A stretch of DNA of 64,000 nt, taken from positions 6,014,001 through 6,078,000 of the forward strand of contig NZ_CP049143.1 of NCBI RefSeq assembly GCF_011044495.1. Reading direction: 5' to 3'. The stretch's first letter is position 1. Every line of letters starts with the position of its first letter. This stretch comes from Roseimicrobium sp. ORNL1 (lineage in GTDB: Bacteria > Verrucomicrobiota > Verrucomicrobiia > Verrucomicrobiales > Verrucomicrobiaceae). The notes under the pieces were generated by a model, which made no database searches, was not told the origin of the DNA, and worked only from the letters and a program-made list of their open reading frames with translations. This document shows, piece after piece, positions 57,801 through 64,000 of this stretch. The translations under genes and the position numbers were made by a program.

Positions 57801-59384
57801 ATGATCACGACGACTCATCCTCGTGCTGGCGCTCTGACCCTCGCTGAGATCGAGGAGGAGATGAAGGTCTTCGAACGTAAGGAACGTACGCGACTGGGGC
57901 TTGAGGACCAACCGGCCTCGCAATGGCATGATCCCAATCCACAGACCTTCACACGTTCTCAGCGCGAGCACACCACCATCCTGCTCGGCGGACTGACCAT
58001 CGCGCAGGATGTATTCGTGAAAGCGGGCCTTCAGGGAATTGGTTATCGCATTGAAGTTCTCCCCTGCCCCGACACGAAAGCACTGCACCTGGGCAAGGAG
58101 TTTGGGAATCGCGGCCAGTGCAACCCCACCTACTTCACGGTGGGCAACCTCATCAAACGACTCGTGGCCCTGCGCGACGAAGAGAAGGTGCCGGTGCCGG
58201 ACATTGTCAGGCGCTATGTGTTCATGACCGCGGGAGCGTGTGGCCCCTGTCGCTTCGGCACCTATGCCACGGAGTATCGCAAGGCCTTGCGTGATGCCGG
58301 CTTCGAGGGTTTTCGCGTGTTGCTATTCCAACAGCAAGGCGGCTTCAAGCAAGCGACCGGTGATGACGTCGGACTGGAGCTGACCCCCAAGTTCTTCATG
58401 CAAATCGTGAAAGCGCTTGTCGCCGGGGATGTGCTCAATGCCATCGGCTACCGCATCCGCCCTTATGAAGTCACCAAGGGTGCAACGGATGCGGCCCTGG
58501 AAAGGTGCAAGGAGATCGTGTGCACCGCCTTGCAGCAGCGAAAATCCACCCTGCTGGCGTTGCGTCGCTGCCGGAAGGAACTCGAACGCGTGGAAGTGAA
58601 CCGTCTGCAGGCCAAACCCAAGGTGATGATCATCGGCGAGTTCTGGGCGATGACCACGGAAGGCGATGGCAATTATCATCTACAGCGCTTCCTGGAAGAG
58701 GAAGGCGCCGAAGTGGAGGTACAGGCCGTGAGCGCCTGGCTTCTCTACATGATCTGGCAGGGACAGCGCGACACGCGGCGCCGTCTTGAACTGAAGGAGA
58801 AGGATGAGGCAGGCAAGGGACTCGCAAGACGTAATGCGCCCAAACTGCTGCGAGGGCTCTGGCTCGCGGACCACGCGCTGCGCGTGATTTTTCAAACAGC
58901 TGCCCGGTGCGTCGGGCTCAAGGGATTCCATCTGCCGGACATGGATGAGATCGGCACACTCGCACAACCATACTACGACGTGGAGCTGCGCGGCGGTGAA
59001 GGACACATGGAAGTGGGCAAATTCATTGAGGCCACGAAGGCACGCCGCGCACACATGATTGTCTCTGTGAAGCCCTTTGGTTGCATGCCCAGCTCCGGCG
59101 TTTCAGATGGCATCCAGTCGCTGGTGGCGACACGTCATCCCGAAATCATCTTCTGCCCTGTGGAAACGACCGGAGATGGTGCGGTGAATTTTCAGAGCCG
59201 CGTGCTCATGTGTCTCTTCCGCGCACGGCGCAAGGCAAGGGAGGAGTTTGCAGCAGCGTTGCAACAACAAGGCACCACCCTTGAAGAGGCGATGAAGAGG
59301 TGCCGCGGCGGCAAGGAGTCACTGCATCATGCCAGGCATGTGATGGCAGGTTCCGGTGCAAATGTGGTACTTGCAGAATGCTGA
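57801..59384 (+). CDS. HgdB/DUF2229-related partner of the activase (COG3581-type)
   Basis: A 527-aa protein related to the D-component of 2-hydroxyacyl-CoA dehydratase and the activase-associated uncharacterised family. Cys residues are at 107 (GQCNPTYFT), 147 and 150 (GACGPCRFG), and later in KPFGCMPSSGVSDG. These could bind an iron-sulfur cluster. LFQQQGG, IIGEFWAMTTEGDGNYHLQ and FCPVETTGDGAVNFQSR mark the HgdB-like folds. It is predicted to be the reductase or dehydratase component accepting electrons from the large activase. Substrate unknown. No separate 2-hydroxyacyl-CoA dehydratase alpha/beta pair or electron-transfer flavoprotein is in the window. Confidence 0.85.
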   Translation: MITTTHPRAGALTLAEIEEEMKVFERKERTRLGLEDQPASQWHDPNPQTFTRSQREHTTILLGGLTIAQDVFVKAGLQGIGYRIEVLPCPDTKALHLGKEFGNRGQCNPTYFTVGNLIKRLVALRDEEKVPVPDIVRRYVFMTAGACGPCRFGTYATEYRKALRDAGFEGFRVLLFQQQGGFKQATGDDVGLELTPKFFMQIVKALVAGDVLNAIGYRIRPYEVTKGATDAALERCKEIVCTALQQRKSTLLALRRCRKELERVEVNRLQAKPKVMIIGEFWAMTTEGDGNYHLQRFLEEEGAEVEVQAVSAWLLYMIWQGQRDTRRRLELKEKDEAGKGLARRNAPKLLRGLWLADHALRVIFQTAARCVGLKGFHLPDMDEIGTLAQPYYDVELRGGEGHMEVGKFIEATKARRAHMIVSVKPFGCMPSSGVSDGIQSLVATRHPEIIFCPVETTGDGAVNFQSRVLMCLFRARRKAREEFAAALQQQGTTLEEAMKRCRGGKESLHHARHVMAGSGANVVLAEC

Positions 59385-59405
59385 AGCGAAAGCGGCATCC
59401 TTTGC

Positions 59406-60194
59406 CTATCCAGCAGTCGCGAGTCGAAGCCACAGCGCCCCTCCTGCTCCAAGGGCAAGGAGAGCGGCGACGAGCTGATTGATGCGCAGCTTTCCAAAGA
59501 TCACATCCGGCTTCTCTCTCAAGGGCTCCAGGAAGAAGCGTCCCGTGCCATACCACGCGAGCACGCCGAGCGCATAACTTCCAGGTGGATAGGCCCGCGA
59601 CCACAACACCAGAAAAATCAACCCACCCAGCAACCACCACGCCATCTCCATGAACTGCACCGGAATGCGGCGTTTCCAGACACAATGCACATCATGGAGA
59701 TGCACGCCCATCAGCCCTTGCGTTTCCCGACCCACACAGCAGCCATTGAAGACACAACCGAGGCGCACCCAGAATCCACCCGCCAGAATACCGGCGCCGA
59801 GATGATCCCAGAACGTCGCTGCCGGAATACCCAGCAGCCACGATACAATAAAGGTCATCGGCACCAAGGTCAGCAGAGCACCAAACACGCTCCATCCACC
59901 CCGGCGACCATCCCAGAGCGCGCTCCAGGAACCCTGTCTGAGATAGACAGGAGCATGTACCAAAAGATGATACACCCGCGCCCCAAAGAGACCCGCGAGC
60001 GCACACGACAGCGCCCCGAGACCGACACGGAGCGGGGAAAGACCCGAGTAGCTTGCCAGCGCCCCAACCGCCAGCGTGCCCACATAAAGGCCCACGCAGA
60101 GGAAGACCTTGTAGGAATTCACCCAGTGCCCCGCAATCTTGAAGTACCGAGGAAACGCCTCATGAATTGCAGGTGCGGCAACACGTTCACTCAT
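59406..60194 (-). CDS. Lgt-like membrane protein (divergent prolipoprotein diacylglyceryl transferase paralogue)
   Basis: A 262-aa protein with about seven hydrophobic helices. The Lgt-type signature loop is RLGCVFNGCCVGRET, where E. coli Lgt has RLGNFINGELWGR, so several conserved polar residues are replaced by Cys. The region usually holding FHGG (catalytic His in E. coli) reads SVFGALL. The C-terminal GRFFLEPLREKPD and NQLVA match Lgt. Family placement is secure, but activity as a diacylglyceryl transferase is doubtful because these positions differ. It is coupled by an ATGA overlap to the LspA-like gene. The GCC variant is seen in other Lgt-like subfamilies. Confidence 0.75.
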   Translation of the reverse strand: MSERVAAPAIHEAFPRYFKIAGHWVNSYKVFLCVGLYVGTLAVGALASYSGLSPLRVGLGALSCALAGLFGARVYHLLVHAPVYLRQGSWSALWDGRRGGWSVFGALLTLVPMTFIVSWLLGIPAATFWDHLGAGILAGGFWVRLGCVFNGCCVGRETQGLMGVHLHDVHCVWKRRIPVQFMEMAWWLLGGLIFLVLWSRAYPPGSYALGVLAWYGTGRFFLEPLREKPDVIFGKLRINQLVAALLALGAGGALWLRLATAG

Positions 60195-60691
60195 GTAAGA
60201 CCTCCCCTCATGGCCATAGCCAGGCTCCAGATGAGACCAAGACCGCCGATGGTGATGGCCACGTCAGCAAGGTTGAAAGCCGGCCAGAAGCGCAGGCAGA
60301 TGTAGTCGCAGATGGTTCCATAGCGCGTGCTCTCCCACGCATGACTCAAGGAACCGCCGAGAAGCAACCCTACGAATGGTCTTCCCTCTGGCAACAGCAT
60401 GCTGGCCGCCACCAGCGCCCCTGCCGCCCCAAACCACACAAGCCACAGGAAGGCGGGACTGGGACTTCCTTTCAATCGCGTCATCCACATCCTGCCACTG
60501 ACCACGCGCACACAGCCGAGCATTCCCAGTGACACCGCCCGCGTGCCGAGCGACTGGCGAAGCGACGCCTTCACCCCGTGGTCGAGCAACGGCACGGCGA
60601 GGAGAAATGCCACCAGTAACAGCATGAGGTGCAGTCTAGGCTCCCGGAGCGGTTTGGGCAACGTCGTCGTCCGTGTAACCGCGCTCGTCAT
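60191..60691 (-). CDS. LspA-like signal peptidase II family protein
   Basis: Start chosen at ATG 60691 with GGAG 12 nt upstream (166 aa); an ATG at 60625, beyond the upstream stop, would give 144 aa and is the alternative. Four hydrophobic helices. The catalytic aspartate regions are present: YGTICDYICL and WPAFNLADVAIT correspond to the two Asp of aspartic signal peptidase II. The usual GN..DR segment reads SHAWESTR and the N-terminal LDQ reads LDHG. The catalytic pair is kept while substrate-pocket residues differ, so it is a paralogue with possibly altered specificity. It overlaps the preceding 891-aa gene. Confidence 0.72.
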   Translation of the reverse strand: MTSAVTRTTTLPKPLREPRLHLMLLLVAFLLAVPLLDHGVKASLRQSLGTRAVSLGMLGCVRVVSGRMWMTRLKGSPSPAFLWLVWFGAAGALVAASMLLPEGRPFVGLLLGGSLSHAWESTRYGTICDYICLRFWPAFNLADVAITIGGLGLIWSLAMAMRGGLT

Positions 60692-63311
60692 GATGATGAT
60701 CCACTCCGAACTGCACGTGCTCCACGTTTCCGTCCGCATTCACCTCAATCGTGGTAGGCCAGCAGCGCACGCCATATTTCCGGGCCTGGCGCTGCTCCGG
60801 ATCCTGCACCACCGTGAAGGTCAGCCCAAGACGCTGGCGAATCTCCTCCATCTTCTTGACATCCTTGCCCCCGTGGAAGGAGAGGATGCGAGGCATATTT
60901 TCCCCACCCTTCTCATGAAGCAGCTGCAGTCGCTCAAGTTCCGCCAGACATGGCGCGGACCACGACTGCCAGAAGTTCAGCAGAAGTGTCTGCCCTCGCA
61001 TGCGGTGAAGTGCCGAGCGCTCGCGGCTCGCATCTTCAAACGTGATATCAGGAGCAGAGGCCCCCGTGTCCACGGCAAGCCGCAACGGCTGCGTGCGCGG
61101 CCCCGGTGCGACCACCAGCTTCTCTTCCAAAATCGCAGCGAATTTGTCTGGATCAGGAGTGCCCTCATGCTTCCAGACGAACTCACGACGCGCATTGATC
61201 AGGTAGCATGAAGGCCGCTTCGACACAGCAAAGGTCCGGGACCAGCCGCCGTCGTCATCCTCAGTGAGCTGCACGGAGACCGGGAATTTCCCTTCGCGCA
61301 GCGCGAGCCGTGCCTCCATCTCCTTGCGGGTGACATCGAAGGCGCCCTCCGGTAGAACGAGGATCACCAGGAGAGAATAGTTTTTGCGCTTCAGCTTGCG
61401 CAGCACCTCATGAAGCGACTGCAGCAAGTTCTCGGCGGGCCATTCCGGAAAGCAGACCAGCGTGTTGTGGCCGATGCCCAGCTTCCTTGGACGATCGGTG
61501 AGCACCGTCACGTGCCCGGAGATGGCCTCCCGCAGGATGGTGTCGTCACTCACATCTGGCGTCCAGGTCGGCAGGGTCACCGGTTCCCACCAGGCAGGAA
61601 TGTCCATCACCACCTCCGGTTGGGGCGCAATGCACGTGGTGCCGCCGGAGATGTTTCGCGTCTGTCCGTTGGCAAGGATCTGGGTGCCCTCGATACGAAG
61701 GCAGATGCTGCTGAGCTGCGTGATGCCGGGCGGTTTCGGAAACACAAAACGATTGAACTCCGTGGCCGACTTCGCCACTCCAGACCATGCGGTCGGCGGA
61801 AAGGCAGGATACTCCACCCATGACCAGATGTGGCGCAGGACACGCCCTCCGGGAATCCAACTCCTCAATGCAGTAAAAGACTGGGCCTGCTCTGTCTCAC
61901 GCACTTCCACGATTGGGTTGGGCCTCCCAGGTCCACCGATGTCTCCACGCACGATCACGCCATCCACCGTGATCTCCACACCGGAGTATCGAACCGTCGA
62001 GGCATTGTCAAAGGTTCTCAGGCCATTGGTGAGCTTCGCTCGGGCATCGTCGAAAACGGCTTCCACAGAGTCCTCATTGGCCTCAAGCGCCTTGTCGATC
62101 TCCGATCGGACAATGTTTGTCGCCGTGCCACTGGGAATGAACCAGGACTCGTCGACGTCCGGATCGCCAATACGCCGCAGGCTTGCGACTTGAGTGGCAG
62201 TATTGAGGCGTATTCTGATGCCCTGCTTGAAACTCACGAAGCCATTCGGTGCCCAAAAAGTATCCGTCTCCGCTTCCACGCGCCCTGAGAGTTCGATGGA
62301 TCCAGCCTTGAACGTCATCGTGGGACCACTGGAAAAGCGGAGTTTGTAGGTCACGGAAACGCCAACTCCGAATCGTTCCAATCGCAAGGTGATGCTCCGT
62401 GCAGCGATCGACGCGCGAATGGCCTCAACATCGATAAGTCCCTGGATATGCTCCTTGCGCACGGCGAACGCAAAACCGCTGGAACCCACAAAGGAGGTAT
62501 GGAGTGGCTGCACCCCAGACGCAGGAGCACCAGCGCCGGACAACTGCAGCGGCAACGTCAGGACCTGACCCACCGTGCCAATGCCCTTGAATTGGGAGAA
62601 GGGAAACCCGGCAGGCAGAGTCACCGGCATGAGTTCTATGCCCTCCCGTATGAGCTTGCGAATCTGGGCGCCGAGCTTGTTGGCATCTGCAGTACTGATT
62701 CCACTCGATGGCTCAGCGATGAATCGGATCTTCGCATCCTGATTGGAGGGTTTGATGTGCAATTTGCGAACTCCTCCGGCCACCGTCGTTCTCACTTCAA
62801 AGGTCGCCTGCACTTCACCATGCACGGGCTTTGCAAGCTCCCCCGTATCCGGGTCCGGGTAGTAATGGGCGCGAGCATGCGCATGAATGATCACCTCGGA
62901 TGATGACCCTTCCGGGAAGCTTATCTGCAGCGTGGATATCTGCACCCTGGCACGCCCACGGATGACCTCGGGCTCCAACTCGCCCACCACGACGTCACCC
63001 AAGTGATCGAAGATGCCCTGGAATTTCGTTGCGACTCCCGGGGGCGACGTGCTGATGAGGTGATCCTGCAGATCCTTGATGGGCCTCGGCCCTTTCTCCT
63101 GCTGCAACTCAAGAACCCAATCGCCAAAGTCGATCACATGATCCGGGAACTTCCGGCGGGGATCACCGATCCGGGTGTCAACACTGTGAAGCAGCTTGAG
63201 CGGCGCGTTCTCTGACACGCCGTTCTGATGCAGGGTGGCGAGCAGACCATTGATCTGCCTCACGGAGATTTGTACCACCGCCTCGTAGTCTCCTGTCAGG
63301 TTGTTGGCCAT
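60636..63311 (-). CDS. Large protein with C-terminal thioredoxin-like domains, degenerate active site
   Basis: An 891-aa protein, not recognised as one family. The first 500 or so residues are beta-rich with no motif I know. Residues about 600-740 are thioredoxin-like (WPAENLLQSLHEVLRKL, SCYLINARREFVWKHEG), lacking a CxxC. Residues about 750-870 are TlpA/AhpC-TSA-like: LLLNFWQSWSAPCLAELERL, then CWPTTIEVNADG with the cis-proline. The active-site CxxC is SAPC (about 785-788), so only one cysteine remains. A His-rich HHHDE tail follows. No signal peptide. It could be a redox sensor or a chaperone-like scaffold. It lies upstream of the LspA-like gene. Confidence 0.62.
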   Translation of the reverse strand: MANNLTGDYEAVVQISVRQINGLLATLHQNGVSENAPLKLLHSVDTRIGDPRRKFPDHVIDFGDWVLELQQEKGPRPIKDLQDHLISTSPPGVATKFQGIFDHLGDVVVGELEPEVIRGRARVQISTLQISFPEGSSSEVIIHAHARAHYYPDPDTGELAKPVHGEVQATFEVRTTVAGGVRKLHIKPSNQDAKIRFIAEPSSGISTADANKLGAQIRKLIREGIELMPVTLPAGFPFSQFKGIGTVGQVLTLPLQLSGAGAPASGVQPLHTSFVGSSGFAFAVRKEHIQGLIDVEAIRASIAARSITLRLERFGVGVSVTYKLRFSSGPTMTFKAGSIELSGRVEAETDTFWAPNGFVSFKQGIRIRLNTATQVASLRRIGDPDVDESWFIPSGTATNIVRSEIDKALEANEDSVEAVFDDARAKLTNGLRTFDNASTVRYSGVEITVDGVIVRGDIGGPGRPNPIVEVRETEQAQSFTALRSWIPGGRVLRHIWSWVEYPAFPPTAWSGVAKSATEFNRFVFPKPPGITQLSSICLRIEGTQILANGQTRNISGGTTCIAPQPEVVMDIPAWWEPVTLPTWTPDVSDDTILREAISGHVTVLTDRPRKLGIGHNTLVCFPEWPAENLLQSLHEVLRKLKRKNYSLLVILVLPEGAFDVTRKEMEARLALREGKFPVSVQLTEDDDGGWSRTFAVSKRPSCYLINARREFVWKHEGTPDPDKFAAILEEKLVVAPGPRTQPLRLAVDTGASAPDITFEDASRERSALHRMRGQTLLLNFWQSWSAPCLAELERLQLLHEKGGENMPRILSFHGGKDVKKMEEIRQRLGLTFTVVQDPEQRQARKYGVRCWPTTIEVNADGNVEHVQFGVDHHHDERGYTDDDVAQTAPGA

Positions 63312-63312
63312 A

Positions 63313-64000
63313 TTATGCGACTTCTATGGTTTCTATCAGATAGATGCTTGGGGACATGGTGTAAGGAGTCCCTCCCGGGTTGGACACGGGAGGAAAGCGA
63401 TCCTCGAGACCTGCCTCAGCAGTGGCAGCTCGGAAATACATGGCGGCCTCGGCGGCTGGCACATTGCTGACGTAGCGCACGTTGCCATTGCCGGCGGTGG
63501 CGTTGATGTCGAAGCTCACGAGGAGCGGTCGGGTGCGATCCAAATCGTATGCCACCGTGCTCAGTGTCACCCGCGTATTCGCAGGCACTTGAACCGCCTG
63601 AGCCACCACTTTGTTGTCACCGCCTGAATCGTAGGGATTACCCGAAGCTCCCACCTGTGAAATGTACACGCGATCAATCACCAGATTTCCCTGAGTGGAT
63701 CCACGAATCGTGATGAATACCCTGCTTCCCCCGGCTGCCAGCCGCATAGGCTCTATGCGCTGCACGATGCAGTAGCCATGCAGGTTAGGCTGATCCGTCG
63801 CAAGTGCCGCGCTGAAACACGCGGCCGGAGGCAGGGTGGTGGCATCGACCTCCGTGGTGAAGTCCGACGCCATCATGCCCGACACGGCCTTCACCTTGTA
63901 GTAGTAGAGAGACGAATACAGCAAGCCCACATCCGTGAATGTGGTGACTTCGGACACGAGAGGCACAGGGGTTGTCTCTCCATCCTTGCGACGTTCGATT
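63313..64000 (-). CDS. Fibronectin type III-containing protein, 5' part outside window
   Basis: The minus-strand frame is open to the right edge, so the gene is truncated and the first in-frame GTG (63966) is internal. Upstream residues read IERRKDGETTPVPLVSEV, followed by TFTDVGLLYSSLYYYKVKAVSG, a fibronectin type III end with the Y-x-Y-x-V signature. About 200 residues follow: a beta-sandwich-like region (RVFITIRGSTQGNLVIDRVYIS) and a C-terminal hydrophobic tail. It ends one base before the start of the 891-aa gene. A surface or secreted protein is likely; a role for the cluster is inference. Confidence 0.7.
   Translation of the reverse strand, partial: IERRKDGETTPVPLVSEVTTFTDVGLLYSSLYYYKVKAVSGMMASDFTTEVDATTLPPAACFSAALATDQPNLHGYCIVQRIEPMRLAAGGSRVFITIRGSTQGNLVIDRVYISQVGASGNPYDSGGDNKVVAQAVQVPANTRVTLSTVAYDLDRTRPLLVSFDINATAGNGNVRYVSNVPAAEAAMYFRAATAEAGLEDRFPPVSNPGGTPYTMSPSIYLIETIEVA

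Noticed and set aside
54024-59384. Nitrogenase-like (NifDK/BchNB) system
   Set aside because: No P-loop NifH-type protein or NifDK motif; ASKHA and HgdB-like motifs place it in the activase superfamily.

Overview
The window is G+C-rich bacterial chromosome, most probably from a member of the phylum Verrucomicrobiota (order Verrucomicrobiales, a Prosthecobacter/Roseimicrobium/Verrucomicrobium-like organism). The indicators are a five-gene type IV pilus-like locus colinear with Akkermansia Amuc_1098-1102, a DUF1592/DUF1588-type cytochrome c plus DUF1552 pair typical of the Planctomycetes-Verrucomicrobia-Chlamydiae group, and SUKH-family immunity-like proteins. The genus assignment is inference. 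I see no rRNA, tRNA, CRISPR array, insertion sequence or prophage.

Layout. (1) 1-18006, plus strand: a tightly packed surface-polysaccharide locus with a methyltransferase, GT4 and GT2 glycosyltransferases, an asparagine synthase-like amidotransferase, an FkbM methyltransferase, a polytopic GT-C-like protein, a Wzy-like polymerase, a WecA/TagO-like initiating phosphotransferase with a C-terminal extension, and an O-antigen-ligase-like protein fused to a C-terminal helical repeat region. A strong terminator closes it at about 18043-18073. (2) 18185-19606: a promoter and an NtrC-type response regulator whose AAA+ domain has lost the GAFTGA loop and the Walker B aspartate. (3) 19725-23219, minus: an overlapping coaE-rho-rnd unit. 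(4) 23290-30486, minus: the Amuc_1098-1102-like locus, made of a secretin, two inner-membrane alignment-type proteins, a PilM-PilN fusion and a small exported protein. A UDP-glucuronate decarboxylase lies upstream. (5) 32055-33863, plus: aroD followed directly by a D,D-carboxypeptidase, then a 166-bp palindromic repeat.

(6) 34214-47936, minus: an accessory region. It holds a PQQ-type beta-propeller protein, two hypothetical exported or membrane proteins, a closely spaced six-gene unit (NHL propeller, membrane protein, cytochrome c-type protein, zinc-ribbon/DUF1963-like protein, DUF1552 protein, SUKH-1 protein), a SUKH-3 protein, and an isolated nuoB-nuoC pair. (7) 48127-51453, plus: transaldolase and an Arg/Gly-rich protein with a conserved core and an acidic tail. 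(8) 51478-53892, minus: hscB-hscA. (9) 54024-59384, plus: a 1255-aa double-ASKHA acyl-CoA-dehydratase-type activase and an HgdB-like partner with conserved cysteines, an ATP-driven low-potential redox system of unknown substrate. (10) 59406-64000, minus: divergent Lgt-like and LspA-like proteins, an 891-aa protein ending in thioredoxin-like domains with a degenerate active site, and a partial fibronectin-type-III protein leaving the window.

The most interesting items are the Amuc_1100-type pilus locus, the AAA+-degenerate response regulator, the giant activase and partner, the six-gene cytochrome/DUF1552/SUKH unit, and the Lgt/LspA/thioredoxin/FN3 cluster. All functional statements rest on motif reading without database searches.
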